Assembly (NCBI RefSeq): GCF_003611475.1
Contig: NZ_RAXT01000002.1
Location: 1-64,000, forward strand
From: Acinetobacter rongchengensis
GTDB lineage: Bacteria > Pseudomonadota > Gammaproteobacteria > Pseudomonadales > Moraxellaceae
Reading direction: 5' to 3'
Length of the DNA: 64,000 bases
The notes beneath the pieces are model-generated. The model saw only the letters and a list, made by a program, of their open reading frames with translations, had not been told where the DNA came from and ran no database searches. A program made the position numbers and the translations under genes. Shown here in pieces: positions 1 through 8,878 of the stretch (its first letter is position 1; each line of letters opens with the position of its first letter).

Positions 1-90
1 TAGTTCCACATTTGAAAACTGGGCATTGATCGCACGCTTTCGTGTGCCAAAACCTAATTTATCTAAAATACCAAAGATATTATTTATCAT
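1..90 (-). CDS. vgrG: Probable type VI secretion VgrG, N-terminal fragment
   Basis: The first 30 codons of a gene that continues past the left edge are open from an ATG at 90. The peptide begins MINNIFGILDKLGFGTRKRA and continues with INAQFSNVEL. From memory of the family, this resembles the start of Acinetobacter VgrG (Rhs-element Vgr) proteins, which form the spike of the type VI secretion system and carry effectors. The ribosome binding site is weak (an AGG about ten bases upstream). The call rests on only 30 residues, so it is tentative. The downstream sequence would settle it. Confidence 0.5.
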   Translation of the reverse strand, partial: MINNIFGILDKLGFGTRKRAINAQFSNVEL

Positions 91-148
91 TATTATGACC
101 TATTATTAATTAATAAATCTTAATAAATACATAAGGAATATTCAATAT

Positions 149-1399
149 TTAAAGCATTTCATTTTGTTTCAGTTGAATTAAAAGCTTTTGATAGCCTAGA
201 ACCGTATAACGTCCTAGCTGATATTTTTCTTGGAACTTCTCAACACTCAGCTGTTCTAAATCTTGTTGATGTTCCAATACCCAAGCTTTTTTTTGATCCT
301 CTATCGTGATATTTAAAAACTTCCTTAAAATCATACGGTTTTTAACAATATATTTTTCTTTTCGATTTAGAATTTTTGCAATTTCAGCAATACTCAAATG
401 TAATGAAAGTAAAATATCTTGGTTTCGTAACCGCCAATCTTGAACTAGATCCACATGATGAGGGATATTTAACAGCCTTTTAAGCCTCCCTTTTCTACGA
501 TCGACTAGCGATAGATTAATACCCAATTTTTTTGCCAACTCCTCATTACTGAAATTAGGATTGAGTAGAACTTCTTGATGTTCCAATAGCCACTTTTCAT
601 TTTGCTCTACGACTTTGGGTATTTGTAAAATTTCACGAAGCTTGGCTTTTGCACGAAGAATTTGCCCAGTGGTTTTATTAAACTGGTCAGCTAATTCAGC
701 GATGGTTTTTCCAGAATGTAGAAGCTCATTTTGGTTGTCTAAGAGCCATTGTTTTTTGTCTTTTTTATCTTGTTGAACCTGCTCAGAGAAAGTATTTTCA
801 CCTTGTTCTAAGCAAATACGATTATATGCATTTTTTGCAATAAATAAACTTACTTGAAATGCTTCTGCAATTTCTTGAGCAGTCATATTTAACATTTGTG
901 ATTTATGATCATTGAACCATTGTTCTCGTAAAATCTCCGCTTTACTTGCTCTAAGCTTTGTTTTCGCAGGAATATCAATCAATTCAGCCAACCACTTTTT
1001 ATGTTGATAAACCTGTGTTCTTTTAAAGCCATATTTACTTTTTAGTTCATCCAAGCTGTCATATAAAAGCTCATCTTGATGTTCTAAAATCCACTGATCA
1101 TCGCGATAAATAAATCTATTTTGAATACCTAAAGTTCGTCTAAATTTAGCAACCATACTCGTACTTAAATCAAGCTGCTGTTCAACTTCAGTAATAGAAT
1201 GTGTTTTAACAAATTCTGCAATTTCAGGGGTCAAAATGAAAATGAATTTTCCCCCAATACCATCTCTTGGTGTTAAAGAATATGGCCATCCTTGATTAAT
1301 GATAATGCCTGACGGTGTCTTTTTTTCATCATAAACGTCCCAATCCTCACCAGCCCAGTCTTTTATTGTCTTGATTTTATAATACTTATATTTCCCCAT
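149..1399 (-). CDS. Unknown protein with tandem HTH-like repeats
   Basis: I do not recognise this 416-residue protein as a named family. After a non-repetitive N-terminus of about 55 residues it is built of similar units of 51-58 residues. Each opens with W-x2-[ED/ND]-[HN]-[QK]-x3-L; the tryptophans are at 103, 161, 218, 270, 322 and 373. Each continues with a helix-turn-helix-like pattern (for example EIAEAFQVSLFIAKNAY, IAELADQFNKTTGQILRAK, ELAKKLGINLSLVDRRK) and ends in a basic stretch often closing with L-x-I-P. A degenerate seventh unit lies at about 57-98. The content is rich in Lys, Gln and Leu, with no signal peptide or membrane segment, so a cytoplasmic nucleic-acid binding role is inferred. 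It lies upstream of, and on the same strand as, the probable vgrG, with a 58-base gap. Confidence 0.75.
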   Translation of the reverse strand: MGKYKYYKIKTIKDWAGEDWDVYDEKKTPSGIIINQGWPYSLTPRDGIGGKFIFILTPEIAEFVKTHSITEVEQQLDLSTSMVAKFRRTLGIQNRFIYRDDQWILEHQDELLYDSLDELKSKYGFKRTQVYQHKKWLAELIDIPAKTKLRASKAEILREQWFNDHKSQMLNMTAQEIAEAFQVSLFIAKNAYNRICLEQGENTFSEQVQQDKKDKKQWLLDNQNELLHSGKTIAELADQFNKTTGQILRAKAKLREILQIPKVVEQNEKWLLEHQEVLLNPNFSNEELAKKLGINLSLVDRRKGRLKRLLNIPHHVDLVQDWRLRNQDILLSLHLSIAEIAKILNRKEKYIVKNRMILRKFLNITIEDQKKAWVLEHQQDLEQLSVEKFQEKYQLGRYTVLGYQKLLIQLKQNEML

Positions 1400-1626
1400 T
1401 ATTTACCCCTTAAAATGTCTCAGACAAACACTGCCATAAAACTTTATTTTTAATAAAATCGTATATGTATGAGCAAAATTTCACCCATTTTTTTAATTAT
1501 TTTAAATAATAACCAACTTTACCACCGATTAAAAGTAATGATTACTTTATACTCGGCATAATGGATCAATAACAAAACCAAGAGATCCTGTGATAAATAA
1601 ATTTAAATTTTAAACATCTAATCAGC

Positions 1627-1651
1627 AAAAAAGCACCCGAAGGTGCTTTTT
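1627..1651 (-). terminator. Rho-independent terminator after TRAP permease
   Basis: A nine-base stem, AAAAGCACC with GGTGCTTTT, has a CGAA tetraloop and is followed on the minus strand by a T run. It lies just downstream of the TRAP permease stop codon. Confidence 0.85.
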
Positions 1652-1660
1652 ATCGTAACG

Positions 1661-3859
1661 TTATTTGCTCGGATACCAATCAAATAAGTTAAAGAAGTAA
1701 GGAATGTAAGTCACGATGACTAAAGCTGAGAACAATACCACCATTGGTAAAATCCAACGCTCATAACGATAGTAGAAGCTTGTATATTTGGCTTTTGCCT
1801 CTGCATCAGCAGCGGCAACCTCGGCATCTCCGACCGACATTCGTGTCAGCAAGTGATTCAATGCAACGGGTGGTGTAACATAACCAAACTCGAAAGCCAC
1901 CAATACCACCATCCAGAAATGAATCGGATGTATGCCATTCGCAAATGCCACAGGAGCAACAGTTGTAGCAACCAAAATTACAGCGCCAAATGGGTCTGTC
2001 GTCATACCAATCAAGGCAAGTAAGAGTGCCATGAAACCAAGTGTAATCAAGATACTACCAAGATGCGTTGGTATTAAAGTCACAATTTCACTGCGTTCAA
2101 TCAAACCACCAATACTCACGGACAAGGCCATAAGAATAATTAACGCACCGATATGTCCAACACTCTCAGAAGTCGCATAGCGGATCGCACCAGCAAAACT
2201 ACGTTTCTTTTCAGCATCTTCGCCATGTTCACGTAAATACTCTGACTTGCGTTCATGCTCAAGCTCTAAAGCTCTATTCGGATTTTCAGGCGTAGGTAAC
2301 TTATTACCTAAAACTTTATCGAATAAAATAAATGCCAACAGCATGATTGGAAGAATTACAGGTGCTGTAAACTCATCCATTTGCGTATCTAGACCATACT
2401 TATAGAATCCTATAACAATGATCGCAATTAAAATATATGGAATGACTGGAACAAAAGCTCGAAGCATGCCCGGTACAGCAATTTTTGGTGAATTAATACG
2501 GAATTTATTTTCAGCAAGCAATAAAGACACACCTAGGAAAATAAACGCAGTTAACCAAAATACATAAATACCATGATCGAATAATTCATCAGATGTTACA
2601 TGACGGCTATCCAACATCGAAATCAGAATAACCAGAATACATGGACGTAATACCACACCCAATGAACCTGACATTGCAGATACTGCCAATGCATATTGAC
2701 GTCGTGCACCAGAGTTCCACACTTCCTTATAAATGATCGCACCAGCCGCCACAACGAAGATACCCGAAGCACCCGTGTAAGCGGTTGGAATAGCAGCACC
2801 AATCAAAATAATCCAAGTCAATGTTTCAGGTGCAAGATTCCATGGACGTAGAATTGCCAAGAATAAATCCATAACACGTGTTTGGGTCAACAACATACCT
2901 GCCCAAATAAACAGTGCTAAGTTTAAGAAAATTCCTGAGAATTCAACCAAAAAGCCAAGGTAAATCCCTTGCCCCATTGGATAATCCATGAAGAAGGTAA
3001 AGGCGATTCCCGTGATAATTGCCATAAAGGCATATAAAGGAATACATAACAAGGCTAGGCCAAATTTACCGCCTTCTTCTGCATTTGCAGGGGTACGGAA
3101 CAGTTGGAATAAACTAATCAGTGTTAAGCTGACGAATAAAAACATCCATAGCCAATATACAGCAAGCGTTTCAAAGGTAGAAACAACCCCTGAATTCAAT
3201 ACTGAACGATACTGGCTAAATACAGAGAAACTCAGGAATGCGTTACCTACGATCATAGCAATCGAATAAACTTTATGATCAAGTTTAGTTCTTGCTGGAC
3301 GCAGACCAATATGATGCATTTTCAAAGAAGCTGAAATTGCAGCAATCATCACCATAACGACAAGAAGAATAACTCGGTTTTCCACGCCCCATTTTAGAAT
3401 CCAGAAGAACCCTGTTTCCATCGTACGGTAAGCACGAATAGTGGTATGTTCTTCCATGTATTTCATGGATTTATCGTAGAAAGCAAATTTTCCTTCACAT
3501 TCTTGTTGTGCAGCCATAAATGATTGTCTGATATCGGCCTCAGGAGTTACCCCGAAAAATGCCACATCAGGATCATTTGCTTCCTGTTGCATTTTTTCTT
3601 TTACGAGGGTGTCAATATTCAGATTAGGATCACAAGAAGGCTTTTGAGGCTCTGCTCTTAAATAAGAATACTGCATTCCTATTTGTTCATTTCCGTAAAG
3701 TTTTTCACCAAAACGGAGCATTTGCCCATGAATCATATCCCCTGTCCCAATAATGAGGGTCAGAAGAAGCAGGATAAGTATGGAAAAGGTTGAGAACCAC
3801 TCATTCCAGAGATAACTGAGTAGACCTAATCCTGATCTTTTATTTACAGGTTCTTGCAT
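1661..3859 (-). CDS. TRAP transporter large permease (DctM-type, probably fused)
   Basis: This 732-residue inner-membrane protein is a tripartite ATP-independent periplasmic (TRAP) transporter permease, using an ion gradient to import a carboxylate-type solute handed over by a periplasmic binding protein. The DctM-like part covers roughly residues 260-700 and is seen in the many hydrophobic segments and in Gly/Pro-rich stretches such as AAIPTAYTGASGIFVVAAGA and GMTTDPFGAVILVATTVAPV. DctM proteins are usually near 430 residues. The extra N-terminus has one membrane segment, a hydrophilic stretch of about 100 residues, and further segments that may replace the small DctQ subunit. No DctP binding protein is in the window; a TatT-like lipoprotein lies 1.2 kb upstream. 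The substrate cannot be told. The start at 3859 is the first in-frame ATG. Confidence 0.85.
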   Translation of the reverse strand: MQEPVNKRSGLGLLSYLWNEWFSTFSILILLLLTLIIGTGDMIHGQMLRFGEKLYGNEQIGMQYSYLRAEPQKPSCDPNLNIDTLVKEKMQQEANDPDVAFFGVTPEADIRQSFMAAQQECEGKFAFYDKSMKYMEEHTTIRAYRTMETGFFWILKWGVENRVILLVVMVMIAAISASLKMHHIGLRPARTKLDHKVYSIAMIVGNAFLSFSVFSQYRSVLNSGVVSTFETLAVYWLWMFLFVSLTLISLFQLFRTPANAEEGGKFGLALLCIPLYAFMAIITGIAFTFFMDYPMGQGIYLGFLVEFSGIFLNLALFIWAGMLLTQTRVMDLFLAILRPWNLAPETLTWIILIGAAIPTAYTGASGIFVVAAGAIIYKEVWNSGARRQYALAVSAMSGSLGVVLRPCILVILISMLDSRHVTSDELFDHGIYVFWLTAFIFLGVSLLLAENKFRINSPKIAVPGMLRAFVPVIPYILIAIIVIGFYKYGLDTQMDEFTAPVILPIMLLAFILFDKVLGNKLPTPENPNRALELEHERKSEYLREHGEDAEKKRSFAGAIRYATSESVGHIGALIILMALSVSIGGLIERSEIVTLIPTHLGSILITLGFMALLLALIGMTTDPFGAVILVATTVAPVAFANGIHPIHFWMVVLVAFEFGYVTPPVALNHLLTRMSVGDAEVAAADAEAKAKYTSFYYRYERWILPMVVLFSALVIVTYIPYFFNLFDWYPSK

Positions 3860-4388
3860 TGTTATTCCAGTTTTTATATATCGCCGTCATACAATGGTTT
3901 GCATAACGCATATTTTATTTTGGTCAATGGTAAAGTCCTTTACCAATACCCATTCCTATTATTACAACTTAAATTTTCCTTAATTTTTCAAAAAAGAATA
4001 TGACATTGCTTCGATTATTTAAGGCACTTTTTGCCAACTCAAGCCATAGCTCAGAAACTTACATACACTTTGGGTTTAATCTTAATAGTTGATATTTACT
4101 CACTAAGCTTTATACACTCATGTGATAAATTAGAAAATTTAAAGAAAATGAAGTGCTACACCTATCACTGTAATAATCATTGATATATTTCCGAGTTTAT
4201 ATCAATAACTAAAATACCTTTAATGTTGAAAGAATCAACCAAAATCGACATTAATTTCTAAAATTTGATATTCGCCTATATTTTAAACAATTAATCAAAT
4301 CATACTCTATTATCAACCATACCACCTACCCAAGTATTTATTTTAATTAAATATATCTGATTAGATTAAAATAAGACTTTATTATTTT
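3860..4388. other. A+T-rich intergenic region, no gene seen
   Basis: These 529 bases separate the TRAP permease from the rhombosortase gene, both on the minus strand. The stretch is strongly A+T-rich. I saw no convincing ORF with a ribosome binding site, no clear terminator and no RNA gene. It presumably holds the permease promoter. Confidence 0.6.
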
Positions 4389-4979
4389 TTAAACATTCTT
4401 GTTCACTTTTTCAATCACCTCTATACGAAAAATAATACAAATTATTGCCAACAATGTACCAAATATTGCTCCCCATAAATGCGCCTGAGTGAGTACTGGA
4501 TGACCAATCAATTGAGCAGTTTGAAATGAGCCAAAGTAATATTCCCAAATAATTTTAATCAGTATGAGCAGCAGAATAATACTCGCAAAGTACCGCTCTT
4601 TTTTTTCATTTAAACTCACAATCGCACAAAAAATAAATAGCCCATGCAAAATCCCTGATAAACCTGCATACGCAAAAACATTTGGATAAATGAAATGAAA
4701 AATAATACTTAACAATACAGGCAATATGATAAGTAATACTATTAAATACCACCACCTAATATTGGAAAATAAAAATGGTAAACAAGCAAAGGCTAGAATA
4801 TTTAATAAATAATGAATCCAACCTACATGTACCCAATGCCCGGTCCATATACGCCATGGTTGTGAAAATAGAACATCATATTGATAAATCAAATGCTGCT
4901 GAAAAAATTGAAGAATACCAAAAAAAATAGCGCATCCTATTATCATGAAGCAACTTAGACGGAGTTGTTGTCTTTCCAT
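4389..4979 (-). CDS. rrtA: Rhombosortase (rhomboid-family intramembrane protease)
   Basis: This 196-residue polytopic membrane protein is about the usual length for rhombosortase, a rhomboid-like serine protease that in other bacteria cleaves proteins carrying a C-terminal GlyGly-CTERM tail. Visible motifs are W-T-G-H-W-V-H-V-G-W-I-H at 45-56, the catalytic serine in G-L-S-G (Ser108) followed by I-L-H-G, and the catalytic histidine in Q-A-H-L-W-G (His167). Five to six hydrophobic segments surround them. No protein in this window shows an obvious GlyGly-CTERM tail, so the substrate must lie elsewhere. The gene follows the TatT-like lipoprotein gene, but a terminator at 4991-5017 separates them. 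Confidence 0.85.
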   Translation of the reverse strand: MERQQLRLSCFMIIGCAIFFGILQFFQQHLIYQYDVLFSQPWRIWTGHWVHVGWIHYLLNILAFACLPFLFSNIRWWYLIVLLIILPVLLSIIFHFIYPNVFAYAGLSGILHGLFIFCAIVSLNEKKERYFASIILLLILIKIIWEYYFGSFQTAQLIGHPVLTQAHLWGAIFGTLLAIICIIFRIEVIEKVNKNV

Positions 4980-4990
4980 TATCCACCAGC

Positions 4991-5017
4991 AAAAAGAAGA
5001 GCCGTTGCTCTTCTTTT
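4991..5017 (-). terminator. Rho-independent terminator after TatT-like lipoprotein gene
   Basis: An 11-base perfect stem, AAAAGAAGAGC with GCTCTTCTTTT, has a CGTT loop and a T run on the minus strand. It sits between the lipoprotein gene and the rhombosortase gene. Confidence 0.85.
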
Positions 5018-5040
5018 AGTGAAAATTTATTAAAATCGTA

Positions 5041-6138
5041 TTACTCACTACTTCCAGTCACTTCTTCTGTTGGTGTAGCTACATCAGAACTGTCTGTTGG
5101 TGCAGGAAAATCATTAAATAATTCGTCATCACCTGATGTATTTTGCTCATCCCAGAATGTAGACATTCCATCATCAGCAGCACGCACACCCGTGTTTTCT
5201 GTCCAATAACGGTCTGCAATACCTTGAATCATATGACCCGCCATACTATCCAATAATCTAAACTCTGGGTTAACAGGTTTATCTTCTGCACGAGACGCAG
5301 CATATGCTTTTAAAGCATTACGCAATTTAGTATCGTCACCGCTCGCTTGTGCAGCAACCGCATTCATCGCAAACGCTAAACGAACCCCTTTCTGCTCAGC
5401 AATTTGCATCGATTGTTGCAAAGTCTGTATTGGATCAGGTTTACCATCTCCAGCACCAGGTAACAAGGTCCAAATAACTGCACGTGTTGCATTTGGTGCA
5501 CCCCAAAATTTATTATTATCCAAACATGCCATACCACGTTCTACAATCGCAGCAATATCCTTCGGCACATTCACTGCACCTCCAGAGTTAATATCATTGG
5601 TCATCGCCTGTAAACCACTCAGCATACCAATTAAATAAACTGTTTGATCCAAGTCTTTACGCATGGTTGGACATGAATCGCCCAAAGTATATTTATATTT
5701 CGCCTGCCAACGTTCAGCAAAAAGTTGATAACCTGTATATTGGCGCTCTGCAGCCAGTGCTGCCCAACGCTTCTGTTCTACACGCGCATCTTGAGCTTCT
5801 GTTACTTTGCCGTCTTTTGAAGCACGTAAATATCTGAGTTCAGCATCTAAGGCACGGTTTTCTGCACACATACCAGCGGCTGAATAGAGAAGCACCGCCA
5901 TACGGGTTGGATCTGCCCCCATATCCTTTGTTGCCATAATGGCTGGTGTTAATGCATTTCCAGAATTACATGCCATATCTGTGTCCCCACCCGTAAGAAT
6001 CGGTGGGACAATATGTTTTTCACTAAATCCAATTGCAATATTTGCACCAGATTTCACTACATATGAACAGCCAGATAAAACAGATGAAGCGACAACAGCG
6101 GTCAGCATCAATTGACCAAATTTGTGGACCTTAGACAT
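5041..6138 (-). CDS. Lipoprotein, probable TRAP TatT-component family
   Basis: The 365-residue protein starts with a lipoprotein signal peptide ending in L-S-G-C (Cys24 would be lipidated). The mature part is mostly alpha-helical and alanine-rich, ending in an acidic Ser/Thr-rich tail of about 40 residues. The segment D-P-T-R-M-A-V-L-L-Y-S-A-A-G-M-C-A-E and the later helices resemble the TatT family, helical lipoproteins first described as TRAP-associated components in Treponema. The nearby TRAP permease gene fits this, but the similarity is weak and judged by eye. It could also be an unrelated TPR-like periplasmic lipoprotein. The start is supported by the signal peptide and an AGGA upstream. 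It has its own downstream terminator. Confidence 0.6.
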   Translation of the reverse strand: MSKVHKFGQLMLTAVVASSVLSGCSYVVKSGANIAIGFSEKHIVPPILTGGDTDMACNSGNALTPAIMATKDMGADPTRMAVLLYSAAGMCAENRALDAELRYLRASKDGKVTEAQDARVEQKRWAALAAERQYTGYQLFAERWQAKYKYTLGDSCPTMRKDLDQTVYLIGMLSGLQAMTNDINSGGAVNVPKDIAAIVERGMACLDNNKFWGAPNATRAVIWTLLPGAGDGKPDPIQTLQQSMQIAEQKGVRLAFAMNAVAAQASGDDTKLRNALKAYAASRAEDKPVNPEFRLLDSMAGHMIQGIADRYWTENTGVRAADDGMSTFWDEQNTSGDDELFNDFPAPTDSSDVATPTEEVTGSSE

Positions 6139-6299
6139 TTTCCTGTCCTCTATATAATTGTGTTTATGTCCTTTTTAACCAACAATATCAGATGCACTCT
6201 CCGAATAAAAGAGTAATTGCTCTAATTTTATCGAATCAATGTGCCACAAAGGCAAAACAATTCAATTGACCTAAGTTTATATTTATACGAATTTTAGGC

Positions 6300-6339
6300 A
6301 AAAAAAAGTAGCATTGCGACGGTTCTGCACATGCTACTT
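6300..6339 (-). terminator. Rho-independent terminator after small membrane ORF
   Basis: The stem AAGTAGCAT with ATGCTACTT has a 16-base loop and is followed on the minus strand by eight T residues. It lies 17 bases downstream of the 48-residue ORF, which supports that ORF being a real transcription unit. Confidence 0.8.
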
Positions 6340-6355
6340 GTTAAAAGGTAAACTC

Positions 6356-6502
6356 TTAGGAGAGTTTATTGGTTTTGAGCTTGGTTAGCTTATTTTCATT
6401 CGCTTTCTCAATCTGTTCCCTCAGCACAGTTCCTAATCTTCCTATACTAATCGCAAAAACAATCGCGATGATTAGAAACCAAAACGTATGAATTTCACTC
6501 AT
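6356..6502 (-). CDS. Small single-pass membrane protein, 48 residues
   Basis: This short ORF starts MSEIHTFWFLIIAIVFAISI, giving one hydrophobic segment over residues 7-20, followed by a Lys/Glu/Asn-rich tail. A strong ribosome binding site (GAGGG, ten bases before the ATG) and a perfect terminator just after the stop support expression. I do not recognise a family. The N-out or N-in topology cannot be told. Confidence 0.65.
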   Translation of the reverse strand: MSEIHTFWFLIIAIVFAISIGRLGTVLREQIEKANENKLTKLKTNKLS

Positions 6503-6708
6503 TAGGAAATCCCTCATTCGCTGTTGGTTTTTTTAATTTACAATGAAGTTCTCAAATACATTCAGATAATTGTCCGACAATCTGCATATTTACTATTTTT
6601 CATTTGTTTTCGTCTAACAAAACACTATATTCCATATAAATTTAAAATAAGTCTATGTTTTTTAATATTATAAAAAATTTTTAACTATTTTATTTTGTTA
6701 GACAATTT

Positions 6709-7110
6709 TTAGAATTTACAGCGTGTTTTTAGAGATTTCCACTGATATTGTGTGATTTGATCCTGCCAAATGATGAAAGGCATTAATTTTTTATCCTCAA
6801 AATTGACTGCAATGTAAACACCATGATCAATAAATCGTTCAATTTTCACATGCTGGATTTTTTGAGATGATTGGTATTGTATTGACCAGAATTGATAATC
6901 CAATTGTTCTAATTTATAAGCGCTATTGCGACGACGAAAAAAAATTAAACTCAAATAAGCAATGATAAAACAGCCCATGCTTAGCCAAATACCCATCGTG
7001 AAATAGATCAAAGTTAACATGAAAAATAAACATAAAAATTGAAAACCCAGTGCAAATCGACTGGGTTTTAAATGATAACAATAATGGACGGCTTGACTAT
7101 CCATGGACAT
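6709..7110 (-). CDS. ygfX: YgfX-like membrane protein (partner of SdhE)
   Basis: The 133-residue protein has two adjacent hydrophobic segments (about residues 18-36 and 39-57), then R-R-R, and a soluble C-terminal half. Size, topology and position directly after sdhE match YgfX (CptA), an inner-membrane protein that is paired with SdhE in many proteobacteria and has been described as a toxin-like inhibitor of cell division proteins in E. coli. The gene overlaps the end of sdhE by 14 bases (8 if the ATG at 7104 is used), so translation is probably coupled. No clear ribosome binding site of its own is seen. Confidence 0.7.
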   Translation of the reverse strand: MSMDSQAVHYCYHLKPSRFALGFQFLCLFFMLTLIYFTMGIWLSMGCFIIAYLSLIFFRRRNSAYKLEQLDYQFWSIQYQSSQKIQHVKIERFIDHGVYIAVNFEDKKLMPFIIWQDQITQYQWKSLKTRCKF

Positions 7111-7354
7111 ATTTTTTTAATTTAGTGATCAAATCACGTAGTTCAGAACGTGGTGGTTCAGATACTTCCATAAACCAATCAAGCAAATCTGGATCTTCTT
7201 GATCAACCAATTCTTTAAATAAAGCACGTTCATGAGCATCAGCTTGTAAGTAATACTGCTTTACATAAGGATCAAAATAAACGTCGATTTCTTTTAAACC
7301 ACGTCGAGCACGATAGATCACTTTACGCTCTTCTAATGTTATTTCATCAGACAT
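7097..7354 (-). CDS. sdhE: FAD assembly factor SdhE
   Basis: SdhE helps attach FAD covalently to the flavoprotein subunit of succinate dehydrogenase. The 85-residue protein shows the family signature R-R-G (Y-R-A-R-R-G-L-K-E) near the N-terminus and the conserved L-L-D-W motif. The length matches the family. The ATG at 7354 is chosen because GGGGAAAATA lies directly before it; the upstream in-frame ATG at 7381 would add nine unsupported residues. It overlaps ygfX downstream. Confidence 0.9.
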   Translation of the reverse strand: MSDEITLEERKVIYRARRGLKEIDVYFDPYVKQYYLQADAHERALFKELVDQEDPDLLDWFMEVSEPPRSELRDLITKLKKYVHG

Positions 7355-7517
7355 TATTTTCCCCTTTTTAAATTCAAGCATAGTTTACCTCATTTCTATT
7401 TAAAATTTTCTTCTTTTATCTAAATGACCAAATTCATCATTTTTTGATTTGTTTTGAGCATTCATCTCATTGCGACGCCTAGCAGTTTCACATAATTTCT
7501 AAGGACTAAAATTCTAT

Positions 7518-8705
7518 TTGGATCATATAAAAATGCAATCAGGCGCCATTCGACCTTTAGCAAACATGCTACCGCGTAAATTATTTAATGCTGAACATGA
7601 GGCATTTAGAGAAACTGTACGTAAATTCTATGAAAAAGAAGTTGTACCCAATATCGAAAAATATGAAAAACAACAACATGTAGATCGTGATTTATGGAAT
7701 AAAGCTGGGGCATTAGGTCTCTTATGTGCAACCATGCCAGAAGAATATGGCGGTTATGGCGTAGACCGTTTATACAGCATGATCCTGATCGAAGAACAAG
7801 CGTATGCAATGGACTCTGCAACGGGTTTTTCATTGCATTCAGATATTGTCGCCAATTATCTCAACAATTTTGCAAATGAAGAACAAAAGAAAAAATGGCT
7901 ACCTAAAATGGCATCAGGTGAGGTTGTTACAGCGATTGCAATGACCGAACCAGGTACTGGTTCAGACTTACAAGGTGTTCGCACCACTGCTGTTTTAGAT
8001 GGTGATGATTATGTGATCAATGGTTCTAAAATCTTTATTACCAATGGTTATTTATGTGATATGGCAATTGTTGTATGTAAAACAGGTAGCTCGGATAAAG
8101 GATCTGCCAATCTTTCATTAATCATTGTTGAAGCTGATCGTGCTGGTTTTACCAAAGGCCAACCATTAAATAAAATTGGTATGAAAGGTCAAGACACTTG
8201 CGAATTATTCTTTGAAGATGTCCGTGTACCTAAAGAAAACTTAATAGGTATGGAAGGCATGGGTTTTATCATGTTAATGAAAGAACTGGCTTGGGAACGC
8301 ATGCTTGTTGCGATTATCTGCCAAGCGGGTGCTGAAGCCGCTTTTGCCCATACTGTGCAATACACCAAAGACCGTAAAGCTTTTAACAAACCGATTGGTG
8401 CTTTTCAAAATACACGTTTTAAACTGGCAGAAATGCGTACAGAAATTGATTTCTGTCGTGCTTATCTCGATCGTTGCATGGAACTACAACTCGAAGGCAC
8501 GTTAGGAATCGAAGCTGCCGCAGCTGCAAAATATAAAATTTCTGAGTTATTTTCAAACGTTGTTGATGAGTGTTTGCAGTTACATGGTGGCTATGGCTAT
8601 ATGCTTGAATACCCTATTGCTCGTGCATATATTGACAATAGAGCCAACCGAATCTATGCAGGAACCAATGAAATTATGAAAGAACTCATTTCACGTTCTT
8701 TATAG
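7518..8705 (+). CDS. Acyl-CoA dehydrogenase, long-chain type
   Basis: This FAD enzyme catalyses alpha,beta-dehydrogenation of an acyl-CoA in fatty-acid beta-oxidation or amino-acid breakdown. The 395 residues cover the full family: N-terminal helical domain, the A-M-T-E-P-G-T-G-S-D flavin/substrate motif (about 141-150), and the C-terminal helices with Q-L-H-G-G-Y-G-Y. The C-terminal motif is Y-A-G-T-N-E-I-M-K-E-L, with Ala where medium-chain enzymes have the catalytic Glu. Instead Glu260 in A-W-E-R-M aligns with the catalytic Glu of long-chain and isovaleryl enzymes, and the C-terminus resembles ACADL. The reading frame opens at TTG 7518 with AAGGA 13 bases upstream; an ATG at 7533 is the alternative. 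Confidence 0.9.
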   Translation: MDHIKMQSGAIRPLANMLPRKLFNAEHEAFRETVRKFYEKEVVPNIEKYEKQQHVDRDLWNKAGALGLLCATMPEEYGGYGVDRLYSMILIEEQAYAMDSATGFSLHSDIVANYLNNFANEEQKKKWLPKMASGEVVTAIAMTEPGTGSDLQGVRTTAVLDGDDYVINGSKIFITNGYLCDMAIVVCKTGSSDKGSANLSLIIVEADRAGFTKGQPLNKIGMKGQDTCELFFEDVRVPKENLIGMEGMGFIMLMKELAWERMLVAIICQAGAEAAFAHTVQYTKDRKAFNKPIGAFQNTRFKLAEMRTEIDFCRAYLDRCMELQLEGTLGIEAAAAAKYKISELFSNVVDECLQLHGGYGYMLEYPIARAYIDNRANRIYAGTNEIMKELISRSL

Positions 8706-8733
8706 CTTTTAATTCATCTTTAAATAAAACAAG

Positions 8734-8757
8734 AAAAGGAGTCTTTTTACTCCTTTT
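8734..8757 (+). terminator. Terminator after acyl-CoA dehydrogenase
   Basis: The stem AAAAGGAGT with ACTCCTTTT has a six-base T-rich loop and lies 28 bases after the stop codon. Confidence 0.75.
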
Positions 8758-8837
8758 CTATGCATCAAATAACAATCTAGTTTAATCAAAAAAATTTGAG
8801 TGTGTTGAATACGTTCTTCTATTTTTAAATAACACAT

Positions 8838-8862
8838 AAAAAAAGGAGCTTTCGCTCCTTTT
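8838..8862 (-). terminator. Rho-independent terminator after almA
   Basis: The perfect nine-base stem AAAAGGAGC with GCTCCTTTT has a TTTC loop and a T run on the minus strand. It lies 17 bases past the almA stop. Confidence 0.85.
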
Positions 8863-8878
8863 AATTTTTCTACATCAA

